A DNA stretch of 64,000 nt from assembly GCA_964035575.1 (NCBI GenBank), contig CAXIVB010000011.1, positions 62,001-126,000 on the forward strand, given 5' to 3'. Of this stretch, positions 36,330-50,521 are shown one piece after another. This DNA comes from Rhynchopus sp. YZ270_cl-10 (Eukaryota; Euglenozoa; Diplonemea; Diplonemida; Diplonemidae). A model generated the notes under the pieces. The model saw nothing but the letters and a program-made list of their open reading frames with translations, was not told the origin of the DNA and made no database searches. The translations under genes and the position numbers were made by a program. Position 1 is the stretch's first letter. Each line of letters opens with the position of its first letter.

Positions 36330-37303
36330 CTGCATCAGACCTGGCAATGCTGTTTTGAATGGTTGAGCCCCTTGGGGGTCCCCAAATGGCCAATTTAGGA
36401 CCCTTTTAGGACCCATTTTGGGGTCCAAAAGGGGTCAAAATGGGGTCCTCAGATGGCCCAAGACTATGGTCTCTAGAGGCAATATTGGGTCTTTGGGGTC
36501 ACCCCATCCCTGGATCCAAGGGGTCTCCAAATGGGGTACCCCTTTTAGGACCCCTTTTGGGGTGCTCCCAGGCCATTAAATATGTCGAAAAGCGACGTCC
36601 ACTTGCGTAGGCTTAGTCCTCTTTTGGGCATGTCGGGTTTAGACAACCCCTGCCAGTCCTAAGTGCTCTAAAAAGGGGTGAAATATGGTGGTCCATTTGA
36701 GGACCCCGATATGACACTATTTGGCCTGTAGGACCAGGTCCAGATCTGGACCCCAGATGGTCCAAAAGTGCTCCTACTCACATATCGCGCGCGCGCGCGT
36801 GGTAAGAGTACGGGGTCAAAATCGGTGCCCTTCCGGGCCCAGGCCTCTGGAGGCCTGGTGCCCGGAAGGCCCGCCCCGCTGGGGACCTCAGGAGGTCCCA
36901 GACCCTGTGGGGGTCTGGGCCTCACCCCCTCCCGAGGGGGTCTGAGGACCTCCAAACCCCTTGTACGCCCCCATGTCCTGAGGGGGTGCGGTCCAAGGGT
37001 TGGGTCAAAGCACGGAGCACTTGGAGGTCTACAAAGCATGTGGTGCCATACCAGCTCCCCATGTATTGGGTCCTACATGGTGTGGGGTGGTGGCACGAGG
37101 TGGCATGTAGAGGCCATGGCCTCTCCACACCCCTCTCCATACATGGGGGGCGTACAAGGGATATGACCCCATATGGAGAGGTCTTGGGACCTGAGTGCTC
37201 TGGGGTGAGGACCTCCATTTAGAGGTCCAACCCCTTAAATGACCCATATTGGGTGTTTGACCCCCATGAGCTCTTTGGAGCTCTTTGAGCACCTAGACCA
37301 TTA
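36330..37303. repeat. Core K1 with (CG)7, unit 3
   Basis: (CG)7 at 36786-36799. Same version as unit 2. Confidence 0.8.
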
Positions 37304-38668
37304 GATGTCCATGAGGTGACAAGACCTCTATAGAAGTATATATGTATATGCATGTTGTGTGCACATGTATATATACATGTATATACCCCCTATAGCCCCT
37401 TAAGGGCATATGGGTGTATGTACCATGTATGCACATGATATGGTCCATATAAGGACTCATACATCATGTTGGGGTCTTGGGTCATGACCCGTCATGGCAT
37501 CTTGACATGTCCAAATCCATGAAATCAGGTCATATCAAGTGATTTGACCTCTTGACATGAGATGTGATGTCATGACATGATGTTATATGATGTGCACATG
37601 TGCACATGTACATATACATATACATATACATGTTGTATGCACATGTATATATACATGTATATACCCCCTATAGCCCCTTAAGGGCATATGGGTGTATGTA
37701 CCATGTATGCACATGATATGGTCCATATAAGGACTCATACATCATGTTGGGGTCTTGGGTCATGACCCGTCATGGCATCTTGACATGTCCAAATCCATGA
37801 AATCAGGTCATATCAAGTGATTTGACCTCTTGACATGAGATGTGATGTCATGACATGATGTTATATGATGTGCACATGTGCACATGTACATATACATATA
37901 CATATACATGTTGTGTGCACATGTATATATACATGTATATACCCCCTATAGCCCCTTAAGGGCATATGGGTGTATGTACCATGTATGCACATGATATGGT
38001 CCATATAAGGACTCATACATCATGTTGGGGTCTTGGGTCATGACCCGTCATGGCATCTTGACATGTCCAAATCCATGAAATCAGGTCATATCAAGTGATT
38101 TGACCTCTTGACATGAGATGTGGTGATGTCACATGTTGCACATCATGTGCACATATAAGATGTAGAGATGTGTATGCACATACATGTACATATATATACC
38201 CCCTATACAAGGGAGGGCTATATACATGTATATACATGTAGGTGCATGTACATGTATGTAAGTACATACTGTATATACACCTCTACCCATGCCATATGGG
38301 GTCCAAATGGGGTCCAAAAGGGTCCATTTATGGGTAGACCCCCATCTCATGACATGTCATGGGTCATGACCCATGAGGTGATATGACATGATATGGCATC
38401 TCATGAGATGGATAGGTCCTCATCCAATGAGGAGATATGCAACATCATATGATGTAATGCAACTTATATAAGTGCATGTGCACATATGGTTTACCCATAT
38501 GGCCCATCATATGGGATGCATATATGTATATGTATATACATATATATACATGTGTCTACACATGTATGCACCATGTTGCACCTCTTAAAAGAGGTCTAGA
38601 CCTCTAAATATGAGGTCAAATCCATGGATTTGGAGGTCCTCAGATCTCAGGACCTCCCATTTTGAGGA
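37304..38668. repeat. 278-bp array plus tail, M2, unit 3
   Basis: Three copies of the 'catataaggactc' type, as in unit 2. Confidence 0.9.
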
Positions 38669-39412
38669 CCCCCTCAGATCTTGGGACCCCCTCAGATCCA
38701 GGGTAGGGACCCCAAATGGCACCTTTATACCCCCTTTTGGGACCTCCCCACATGGTGTAAGAGGTGCCCCACACCCCTACATATAGGGTATATGCCCTAG
38801 GCTGTATAGGGGGTGTATAGGGGTATATAAAGGTGTATGTACACTTATATACATGTGCATGCACATATATATACATGTATATATAGGTCCTCAGATCCCA
38901 TGACCCTCCATTTGGGGGTCTGGAGACCTCAGGACCCCATTTTGGGACCCTCCTCAGATCTTGGGACCCCCTCCAGATCTGGGGATAGGACCCCAAAGGG
39001 ACCCATTTGGACCCCATTTGAGGACCATTGGCATCATGTGTGGACACCCCCTTTTCCACCATGTATGCCATTTGATCTACTCTCCCTATACATATGCCCT
39101 AAATGGACATAACCCCATATGATCCCATATGTGTTATATGACCACTTTGGAGCACCTTTATATGCATAGGGTGGGGACCCCATATGGGCCCTTTTAGACC
39201 CCTTCCAAAAGGGGGTCTAAAGCATGTACACCTCCTTACACTCCATGTGTATGGTGGTGTATAGGTTAAGGGGCTATATAGGGCATAATGGGTACATGTA
39301 CATACACATGTGTTGCACGTCATGTGCATCATGTTGGCATGTCATGAGGTGGTCCAAAAGGGTGATCACCAGATGACCCCATTTTGGGACCCCTCCCATT
39401 TTAAGAGGTCCG

Positions 39413-40127
39413 CTGCATCAGACCGGGCCATCCTGGTTTGAACCGTTTGGGGACCTCAGGACCCCCAAATGGGCTGAATTGACCCCTTTTAGGGTCCTCA
39501 AAAGGACCCATTTTGGGGTCAAAAGGGGGTCAAAATGGGGTCCATATGGTGACCCATACTATGGTCTATATAGGCAATATATGGGTCCTGGACCCTCCTC
39601 ATGCCTGGACCCGAGGTGCTCCAAAGGGGGGTACCCAAAGTGGTCCATTAAATAGGAGGCCTTCAGACCCCTTAGGGGTCCAAAAGATGTCGAAACCCGA
39701 CATCTACCTGGACCTCCGGGGGTCCCAAAAGGGCCATGTCGGGTTTATACAACCCCTGCCAGTCCTAAGTGCCATAAAAAGGGTGATATTTGGTGGTCCA
39801 TTCTGAGACCCCAATATGACACTATTTGGCCTGTAGACCATGGTCCAGATCTGGACCCCAGATGGTCCAAAAGGGGGTGCAACTAACATATCGCGCGCGC
39901 GCGCGTGGTAAGAGGTAGTTTATAAAATCGGCGCTTCCCAGGACCCCAGACCCCAGGAGGTGGTCTCAGGGGGTCTGAGGGGTTGGGAGGGGTCTGGAGC
40001 CATGAGGGGTCTGGACCACCCACCCTGTGGAGATGGCTGGTGGTCTGTAGGGAGGTGGCCAAAAGGGGTGTTTATACCCCTATGGCGCCTCAAGCCCTTT
40101 AAGTGCTGTTGAGCACCCAATGCATTA
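39413..40127. repeat. Core K2 with (CG)7, unit 3 (flipped palindrome)
   Basis: The palindrome reads ggacctccgggggtcc at 39710-39725, the exact reverse complement of the unit 2 and unit 4 form. (CG)7 at 39892-39905. Confidence 0.8.
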
Positions 40128-42636
40128 GATGTCCATGAGGTGACAAGACCTCTATAGAAGTATATATGGTAGGTATGGGGTGCATGCCCATATACCACCA
40201 TATGCCCCCAATGGCCCTTTAGGACCATGTGGGCCATGTGCATCATATGTGGTGTACATGCATGGATATGGACTCGCATGGGTCCAGACCCATGGTTTAC
40301 CCCATTTCACCCAATTTGGGTGCATGTGCCAAAATGGCCTAAATGCCTGAAATGGGGCATATTTGGATGTTGAGACCTTTTGGGACCATGTCAAGACATG
40401 ACATGACATCCAATATGTTATACATCATATGTACATGTATATATACATATATGTATATACATGTATATACCCCCGTATAGCCCCTTAGGGCATATGGGTG
40501 TATGTACCATGTATGCACATGATATGGTCCATATGTGGACTCATACATCATGTTGGGGTCTTGGGTCATGACCCGTCATGGCATCTTGACATGTCCAAAT
40601 CCATGAAATCAGGTCATATCAGGTGATTTGACCTCTTGACATGAGATGTGGTGATGTCACATGTTGCACATCATGTGCACATATAAGATGTAGAGATGTG
40701 TATGCACATACATGTACATATATATACCCCCTATACAAGGGAGGGCTATATACATGTATATACATGTAGGTGCATGTACATGTATGTAAGTACATACTGT
40801 ATATACACCTCTACCCATGCCATATGGGGTCCAAATGGGGTCCAAAAGGGTCCATTTATGGGTAGACCCCCATCTCATGACATGTCATGGGTCATGACCC
40901 ATGAGGTGATATGACATGATATGGCATCTCATGAGATGGATAGGTCCTCATCCAATGAGGAGATATGCAACATCATATGATGTAATGCAACTTATATAAG
41001 TGCATGTGCACATATGGTTTACCCATATGGCCCATCATATGGGATGCATATATGTATATGTATATACATATATATACATGTGTCTACACATGTATGCACC
41101 ATGTTGCACCTCTTAAAAGAGGTCTAGACCTCTAAATATGAGGTCAAATCCATGGATTTGGAGGTCCTCAGATCTCAGGACCTCCCATTTTGAGGACCCC
41201 CTCAGATCTTGGGACCCCCTCAGATCCAGGGTAGGGACCCCAAATGGCACCTTTATACCCCCTTTTGGGACCTCCCCACATGGTGTAAGAGGTGCCCCAC
41301 ACCCCTACATATAGGGTATATGCCCTAGGCTGTATAGGGGGTGTATAGGGGGTATATAAAGGTGTATGTACACTTATATACATGTGCATGCACATATATA
41401 TACATGTATATATAGGTCCTCAGATCCCATGACCCTCCATTTGGGGGTCTGGAGACCTCAGGACCCCATTTTGGGACCCCTCCAGATCTGGGGGTAGGAC
41501 CCCAAATGGCTCACCTTAGATGTCCATGAGGTGACAAGACCTCTATAGAAGTATATATGGTAGGTATGGGGTGCATGCCCATATACCACCATATGCCCCC
41601 AATGGCCCTTTAGGACCATGTGGGCCATGTGCATCATATGTGGTGTACATGCATGGATATGGACTCGCATGGGTCCAGACCCATGGTTTACCCCATTTCA
41701 CCCAATTTGGGTGCATGTGCCAAAATGGCCTAAATGCCTGAAATGGGGCATATTTGGATGTTGAGACCTTTTGGGACCATGTCAAGACATGACATGACAT
41801 CCAATATGTTATACATCATATGTACATGTATATATACATATATGTATATACATGTATATACCCCCGTATAGCCCCTTAGGGCATATAGGTGTATATAGCA
41901 TGTATGCACATGATATGGTCCATATGTGGACACATACATCATGTTGGGGTCTTGGGTCATGACCCGTCATGGCATCTTGACATGTCCAAATCCATGAAAT
42001 CAGGTCATATCAGGTGATTTGACCTCTTGACATGAGATGTGGTGATGTCACATGTTGCACATCATGTGCACATATAAGATGTAGAGATGTGTATGCACAT
42101 ACATGTACATATATATACCCCCTATACAAGGGAGGGCTATATACATGTATATACATGTAGGTGCATGTACATGTATGTAAGTACATACTGTATATACACC
42201 TCTACCCATGCCATATGGGGTCCAAATGGGGTCCAAAAGGGTCCATTTATGGGTAGACCCCCATCTCATGACATGTCATGGGTCATGACCCATGAGGTGA
42301 TATGACATGATATGGCATCTCATGAGATGGATAGGTCCTCATCCAATGAGGAGATATGCAACATCATATGATGTAATGCAACTTATATAAGTGCATGTGC
42401 ACATATGGTTTACCCATATGGCCCATCAGATGGGATGCATATATGTATATGTATATACATATATATACATGTGTCTACACATGTATGCACCATGTTGCAC
42501 CTCTTAAAAGAGGTCTAGACCTCTAAATATGAGGTCAAATCCATGGATTTGGAGGTCCTCAGATCTCAGGACCTCTCATTTTGGGACCCCCTCAGATCTT
42601 GGGACCCCCTCAGATCCAGGGTAGGGACCCCAAATG
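40128..42636. repeat. 1390-bp tandem duplication with M3 and M4, unit 3
   Basis: Copy starts at 40128 and 41519; same variants as unit 2. Confidence 0.9.
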
Positions 42637-44059
42637 ACCCCTTTTAGACCCCTTTTGGACCCCCTATTAGGGCCTTTAGGGCCTTTATGGGGTGCCCACA
42701 GGGGTACGTAGGGTGCCTACAGGGGCTCCCAATGGCCCTCCCCTTAAGGGGCCATTTGGGTACCCCATGAGCCCCCATGTGTCCCCATGGGTGCCATGTA
42801 GTCCCGTTAGGCCCATTTGACCCCTATGGCCTCAGACCCCTCAGGACCCCAAAAGGGGTCCAAAAGGGGTCATTTTAGGGGTACCCCCCAAAATGGGGTG
42901 TGCAGCTAATTGGGTCATATATAGGGCAAAATGGCCCTTTTCCGTTCTGGACACTTTTATACAGAGAGTAGTCCAAAAGTGACACAAAACGGGAAGTACG
43001 TGAAAAAGGGGTTTGGGGATTTCAGGCCCCAAAATGGCCGGGCGGCAGGAAGGTCCATTTTGAGGGTACCCCCAAATGACCCAATTTGGGGGGTCTGAGG
43101 ACCCCAAATGACCCCATTTTAGGACCCCTCAGGACCCCAAATGGCCCCATTTAGGGTCCTCAGAGGTCCTGGGGGTCTGGGGCCATGGTGCCCAAGGGGT
43201 ATACTATGAGCCCCTTAGGATGTGGGAGGGCCACATCCATAGCACGAAGGGCACCATAGTGCACCTCACCCCACCTCCTACGGGTGCCCAAAGGGCATCC
43301 CAATGCCCCACCTCTATTGACCACTAGGAGGAAGGGACGCAAGCACCTGCTGGTCCGATCGTCCATAGGGATGCCCTCCCACGGGTAGACATAGGGGCAA
43401 GGAGGAGCCAGCACGGTGGTGACACACGTCCAAGCAAGGCAGACCGCTAGGGATAGCTGGCGCAGGTAAGGGTTGCATCCAGCCTCTAGTGCACTTTGAA
43501 GTAGGCCCCAGAACCGATAGGTGCACACGTGCGCCGCTAGGGGCGGGGACTTCATGCACATAGTGCAGCACCTCCCATAGGGAGTTGCTGTGCATGTGTA
43601 GTGAGCTGGCCCACGGAGTGTCGGAGCCTTGCAGGCGCAATGACGGGGGTCAGCGAGTACTTGACCTCAGGAGCCCTTGACCATCCGAAAGGTCCGCAGG
43701 AGGATCAGAGCGTAGCGGTTGGCCGCCAGGATGGGCAGGGCTTACCTCACCTCAAGAGACCTTGGCTCATCCGAAAGGTCCGAAGGAGGATCAGAGCGCA
43801 GCGGGTGGCCGCCAGGATGAACAGGGCTTACCTCACCTCAAGCACGCTCCACCTCAAGAGGCTCTGTTAGTAGACCTCGGGCTAGAGGGCTTACTTGACC
43901 TTAAGTAGCGGGTTCGAAGAGCACGTAGCCCGAAGGGTCAGGACGGAGTTACGCCGTAGTACTGATGCCCCCGCTTACCTCGACCTGACCTCACTTCCGC
44001 CCATGGGTGGCGAGACCCTCCATTATGCTTGCGGCACTGGTGGCACACCAGGGCCGATA

Positions 44060-44221
44060 CGGCCTGAGCACAGCGAGGGAGGAGGACGTAGCCCGTAGGG
44101 CAAGGACGGGCCACGGCCTGAGCACAGCGAGGGAGGAGGACGTAGCCCGTAGGGCAAGGACGGGCCACGGCCTGAGCACAGCGAGGGAGGAGGACGTAGC
44201 CCGTAGGGCAAGGACGGGTAT
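44060..44221. repeat. 54-bp minisatellite, 3 copies, unit 4
   Basis: Copies start at 44060, 44114 and 44168, with the 'gta' loop throughout. Confidence 0.9.
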
Positions 44222-44421
44222 ACGGCCACCCCAAAGGGGAGGGAGGAGGATGTCCCATAGGGACAGCCGGGTGGGCGCACAGCGCCGAACGGCCACTCCG
44301 AAGGAGCGGGAGGAGGATGGACCAAAGGGACAGCCGGGCCGGGAGCGCAGCGACAGGGAGCGCAGCGACCTAACGGCCACCCCGAAGGGGCGGGAGGAGG
44401 GGAGTCCGAAGGACAAGGACG

Positions 44422-44478
44422 GGAGGCCTCCGCCTAGGACGCCCTTCACATGTGAAGGTGCATGTCCACGCGGAGGCC
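44422..44478. repeat. Variable hairpin locus, short form, unit 4
   Basis: As in unit 3; inner palindrome at 44443-44458. Confidence 0.75.
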
Positions 44479-46617
44479 CAAGGTCTAGGTCCCTGTAGGG
44501 ACCATAGGCCGTGAGCGCAGAGGAAGACTCCGATAGAGCTCCCATGGTCTGGTGGGCCAAGACCATGGCCCGACCCTTTACCTTCAGGTAAAGGGGAAGG
44601 GCTGGAGGGCACCTGTAAGGTGCCCGATCCTTTGGGCGAGCCAAGGAGCGTACGGCCACCTCACCTTGCAGGTCTAAGGTGGGTGTACAGCCCTTGGGGT
44701 CATGCTGCATAAGGCGGCTGACGGAGCTCCCTGCATCATCCTGATTCAGGATGGTAGCATGGGGCTGCATGACTCCTTGGCGAGCCCAAAGGCATTTATA
44801 GGGTCTACCCTTTGGAAGACCCTATAACGGTGCAACGTAGTGGAGCCTACGCATAAGCCTCAATACAGGGTATGTAGGCTGTATGGGGTACCCATACTAG
44901 ATATGGGCCATATCATGTACCCATATCATATGACGTCAGTGGATGTCCAGTGGCATCATATCCGCACAAAGGGCTAAAAAGAGGGTCTCCATATGACACC
45001 CGGTGAAATCCATTTGATGCCACCTGGGGGTAATGGAGGTCCAAAAGTGAGACACCCTTTTGGACCCCTATTTGGAGCATATGGCCCCATATGGCCTGTG
45101 TAGCCATGTGAGGTCCCATAGCGGGTCCTCCTAAAGTGCCCAAAAGGGCTAAAAAGAGGGTCTCCATATGACACCCGGTGAAATCCATTTGATGCCGCCT
45201 GGGGGTGATGGAGGTCCAAAAGTGAGACACCCTTTTGGACCCCCTTTTGGCCCATAGGGCCCAGATGGCCATATAGGGGTCCTACCCCTTAGGACCCCAT
45301 TTGGTCACGGGTGTTTTGGGGTACCTCCAAATAGGTGGTCCGTTTGAGACCCCCTATTTGACACTATATGGCCTGTAGGACCAGGTCCCAATATGGACCC
45401 CTCCAGACCACTAGTGTCAGTTTTGAGGACCCCATTTGGCCCTTTTGAGGACCCCATTTTGACCCCTTTTGGGACCCCTCTGGAGGTCCTTGGGTAAGGG
45501 GACCTGCCTTACACAGAGACCTCGGGTCCCAGGGGTATAGTCTCAGGCCTGTAGACCCCCTCAGGTGCCTTACACGGGCTTGTAGACCCCCTGGCCCAAG
45601 ACCCCCATTTTGACCCCTTTTGGGACCCCTCATCTCCCGGTCCCTATAGGGGCTCAAATGGCCCTTTTCGGGTTTGGACCGTTTTATACAGGGACCAATC
45701 CAAAAGTGACACAAAACGGGTGGTACCCCAAAAAGGGGGTCCTCCGGATTTGGGTCCATTTTGGGGTCGGGCGCCAGGAAGGTCCCTTTTTGGGGTACCC
45801 CCAAAATGGCCCTTTTGACCCCATTTTGACCCCTTTTGGACCCCATTTTGACCCCTTTTGGACCCCTTTTGGACCCCTTTTGGGGCCCTTTAGGGCCCTT
45901 TAGGGGGTCCCAAGGGGTGCCCACAGGGCTCCCAAGGCCCCTCCCCTCAAGGGGCCCTGGGGGTGTCCTGGGGGTCCATGGGGTCCCATGGGGTCCCAAG
46001 GGGTCCCATATGGGGTACCCCAAGGGTAGGGGCCCAGGCCCCCAAAGGGGGTCCCAAAAGGGGTCCCAAAAGGGGTCCTAAAATGGCCCTTTTGACCCCA
46101 TTTTGGCACCGGCCGATGGGTCCGCCAGGGGGCAAAAGTAGGCAAAACGACTATTTTATGAGGTGCCATTATGCCTCCTAAATGGCCCTTTTTGGACCCC
46201 TTTTGACCCCCTTTTTGGACCCCTTTTGGACCCCATTTGGACCCCCTCAGCCCTCTCTCAGGAGGGCTAAGGAGGCCTAATAAGGGGTTATATGTAGGTG
46301 TATGTACCTATATACATGCCCCCAGGCAAGGGTCCCCTTAGGGGCCCTGTGCACATGGCATCCCCATGTGCATATAGGTCCTCATACCCCTCCATACCCT
46401 CTATACCCCCTAAAAGGGGGTCTGGAGGGGTACCCAAGGGGTCCAAATTGCCCCATTTTGGGGTCCTCAGGACCTCCAAAAAGGCATAAAAAGGCCCTTT
46501 TTGGGCCCCTCAGAGCCCTCAAATAGGGGGCTCAGGGGGTCCCAAAGGGTGTATATATTGGGTACCATGTATGCAATGAAACGTACCCCTCTTGAGAGGG
46601 GTCCCGGAGCATGCCTT

Positions 46618-46659
46618 ACCTTAAAACTATTAGGTCGCGTGCACCAAATAGTTTTAGGT
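46618..46659. repeat. Strong stem-loop, unit 4
   Basis: Same stem and loop, no change seen. Confidence 0.75.
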
Positions 46660-46868
46660 CATGGTAATGTCCCCATTTATGGACATAAAGGGCCATAAAG
46701 TGGACATCATGCCCTGGGTCATGACCCATGGCATGTCATGAGATGGGGGTACCCCCATGGATTGACCCCATATGACCCCATTTGGACCCCTTTAGACCCC
46801 TTGGCCAGCTCCCCACATGGTGTGAGAGGTGCTGTGCCATACTACATATGGGTGTATACACCCTATGG

Positions 46869-47716
46869 GTACAGGGGGCTATATGGGTACATATGTATGT
46901 ACATGTACATACATGTATATACATATATGTATATATATATGTATATGTACACATATATGTTGTGGTCCAAAGACCTCGTCATCCATTTATGTCATGTCAT
47001 GTCATCAAATTGGATCGACCTCATTTCATGATATGACCTCATTTCATGACATGTCATGGGTCTGGACCCATCCCCACATCTTATACGACCTCTTATCACA
47101 TGATGTACATGTTGTATAGTGGTGGTATATAGGTGTATATAGGGCCATAGGGCTATGGGGCTATATAGGGGTATATGGGTACATATGTATGTATATATAC
47201 ATGCATACATACATATATATATGTATGTGTACACATATATGTTGATGTGCAAAGTGCTCAACATCTATTTATGTCATGTCATGTCATCAAATTGGATGAT
47301 CACCATTTTGGACATGATGCCCTTTCATGACATGTCATGGGTCTGGACCCATCCCCACATCTTATACGACCTCTTATCACATGATGTACATGTTGTATAG
47401 TGGTGGTATATAGGTGTATATAGGGCCATAGGGCTATGGGGCTATATAGGGTATATGGGTACATATGTATGTATATATACATGCATGCATACATATATAT
47501 ATGTATGTGTACACATATATGTTGATGTGCAAAGTGCTCAACATCTATTTATGTCATGTCATGTCATCAAATTGGATGATCACCATTTTGGACATGATGC
47601 TATTTCATATCACTTCATGGATCTAGACCCATCTCAACACATGATGCGCATGTTGTATAGTGGTGGTATATAGGCACATATATGCATATGGGCTATAGGG
47701 CCCTGTAGGAGGCTGC
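46869..47716. repeat. 281-bp tandem array left of the slot, unit 4
   Basis: As in unit 3, with copies at 47155 and 47435. Confidence 0.9.
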
Positions 47717-47763
47717 ACCCCATTCCGTGGTATGGAGGCTGCACCCCCAACTATGCCCTTTCT

Positions 47764-47993
47764 ACATGCCTCCACGTGCTAAAGGGTGCGATGCAGCATG
47801 CAAGACCCTGTGCGCACCACCTCATGATATGCATATACTGGTATGCAAGAGCTGACGTGCACCCTCTTGCTCCACGGTGCCTTAGCCACTAAGGTGCCTT
47901 GTGCACCACTCCACCACTGGCTGTTGGAGGCACATGTGGAGAGCACGACCGAAGGCTCTGTGCTTCTAGCAGGCATCTACCTCAAGATAGGAT
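47764..47993 (+). CDS. nad4: nad4 gene module, unit 4
   Basis: Same nad4 piece as in unit 3, 14192 bases further on, with no difference seen. ND4 homology ends at 47992. The in-frame TGA is at 47825-47827. Confidence 0.9.
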
Positions 47994-47999
47994 ACCACT

Positions 48000-48285
48000 C
48001 CAGATGCCCATATCGTGAGGTCAGGTAAACGTCACCTTAAAGTAACACATTTTACCCCGACCGTGTAGGCAGGGTGTATGCCCATGACACTAGGCTCTGG
48101 GTGTCCCCATCCCTATACCCCTAAATAAGGGGTAAAAAGGGGTGTCAGGACCTGGTCCAAAAGGGTCCAAAAGGTGTAAATGGGGTGATCCAATGTGCTC
48201 AACACATCACCTCATCTCCTTATCCATCCACTTCATCATCCATTAACAGGATGGACATGTCCATTTAACTGTATGTGCATGCATG
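48000..48285. other. Constant block right of the slot, unit 4
   Basis: Same as unit 3, including both variants. Confidence 0.55.
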
Positions 48286-49321
48286 CACATGCATGCATAT
48301 ATACATGTATATACCCCCTATAGCCCCTTAAGGGCATATGGGTGTATGTACCATGTATGCACATGATATGGTCCATATGTGGACTCATACATCATGTTGG
48401 GGTCTTGGGTCATGACCCGTCATGGCATCTTGACATGTCCAAATCCATGAAATCAGGTCATATCAAGTGATTTGACCTCTTGACATGAGATGTGATGTCA
48501 TGACATGATGTTATATGATGTGCACATGTGCACATGTACATATACATATACATATACATGTTGTATGCACATGTATATATACATGTATATACCCCCCTAT
48601 AGCCCCTTAAGGGCATATGGGTGTATGTACCATGTATGCACATGATATGGTCCATATGTGGACACATACATCATGTTGGGGTCTTGGGTCATGACCCGTC
48701 ATGGCATCTTGACATGTCCAAATCCATGAAATCAGGTCATATCAGGTGATTTGACCTCTTGACATGAGATGTGGTGATGTCACATGTTGCACATCATGTG
48801 CACATATAAGATGTAGAGATGTGTATGCACATACATGTACATATATATACCCCCTATACAAGGGAGGGCTATATACATGTATATACATGTAGGTGCATGT
48901 ACATGTATGTAAGTACATACTGTATATACACCTCTACCCATGCCATATGGGGTCTAAATGGGGTCCAAAAGGGTCCATTTATGGGTAGACCCCCATCTCA
49001 TGACATGTCATGGGTCATGACCCATGAGGTGATATGACATGATATGGCATCTCATGAGATGGATAGGTCCTCATCCAATGAGGAGATATGCAACATCATA
49101 TGATGTAATGCAACTTATATAAGTGCATGTGCACATATGGTTTACCCATATGGACCATCAGATGGGATGCATATATGTATATGTATATACATATATATAC
49201 ATGTGTCTACACATGTATGCACCATGTTGCACCTCTTAAAAGAGGTCTAGACCTCTAAATATGAGGTCAAATCCATGGATTTGGAGGTCCTCAGATCTCA
49301 GGACCTCCCATTTTGGGGACC
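48286..49321. repeat. 278-bp array plus tail, M1, unit 4
   Basis: As in unit 3, including the extra c. Confidence 0.9.
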
Positions 49322-50521
49322 CCCTCCAGATCTGGGGACCCCCTCCAGATCTGGGGACCCCCTCCAGATATGGGTAGGGACCCCATATGGGGTGGGACCC
49401 CATGTGGTATGGGTCCATATGGAGACCTCTCTTAAGGCCCATATGACACCAATGGACCCTTAAAGGGGTGACCACATGGTGTGCCAGCATGGCACCCTTG
49501 GGCCCTCTGGTTGGACCCCCTCATATAGGGGTCCCCATATGGTACACCATATGGACATGGGGTGGGCTCCCATTTGGAGACCCCTTTTAGGACCCCATAT
49601 GACACTATTTGGCCTGTAGGACCAGGTCCCAATATGGACCCCTCCAGACCATTAGTGGCACTTTGGGAGGTCCCCATTTGGACCCCCTCAGATCCAATGG
49701 AGGTCCCATTTGGACCCCCTCAGGTCTGGGGACCCCATATGACACCATATGGTCATGGGGTGGCCTCCCATTTGGAGACCCCTTTTAGGACCCTATTTGA
49801 CACTATATGGCCTGTAGGACCAGGTCCCAATAGGGACCCCTCCAGACCCCTAGTGGCAATTGGGACCCCTAGGGGGCTAGACCCCCAAATGACCCCTCTA
49901 AACGTGACCATATAGGTCCCAATTAGGGGGTTGGAGGTCCCTTTATGGGTCCATATGGAGACCTCTCTTAGGTCCCATATGCCCCCAATGGCCCCTTAAA
50001 GGGGTGACCACATGGTATGCCCCATGGCACCCCTTTTAGGACCCCTTTGGGACCCCATATGACCCCATTTAGACCCCCTCAGGACCCCCAAAAGGGCCTA
50101 AAACACCCTATTTGGACCCATTTGGACCCCTTTTGAGCACCCCTTTTAAACACCCCTTTTCCGACATGGTACCCCATTTGATCTACTCTACCTATGAATT
50201 GGCCATTTAGGTGCTGTTCAGTCCTGGACCCCACATGCCGTTGGGTGGTCAAATAGGGGTCTAAACGTGACCGAGGGTCCTGGGACCCCTACACGGTCAC
50301 CCCTTTTAGACCCCTTTTTACCCCCTTTTTACCCCATATTGGGACCCCCTACCTGTAGTGGATCCCTTTAAGGGTCTAAAGTAGGCATATGGGGTACACC
50401 CCCTGACCTCCATATATGCCCTTCTGCTTACACGCTCACCCCTTTTGACCCCTTTTGGACCCCATATGGGGACCCCCATGGGGTCTAAGGACCTCCCAAA
50501 AGGTCCTAAAAAGGGGGTCCC

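Larger units (their letters stand above)
29208..43399. repeat. Macro-repeat unit 3 (nad4-module type)
   Basis: This unit is 14192 bases. It is shorter than unit 1 mainly because it has one 281-bp copy fewer and lacks an insertion of about 185 bases in the variable hairpin region, partly offset by one extra 54-bp minisatellite copy. Its slot holds a nad4 piece. Gene-free blocks: 30779-31055 (duplicated segment), 31100-32078 and 35130-36329 (low complexity), 38669-39412 (mixed), 42637-43176. Confidence 0.9.
43177..44910. repeat. GC-rich hairpin block across the unit 3/4 border
   Basis: Same version as at 28985-30718; no difference seen. Confidence 0.8.
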
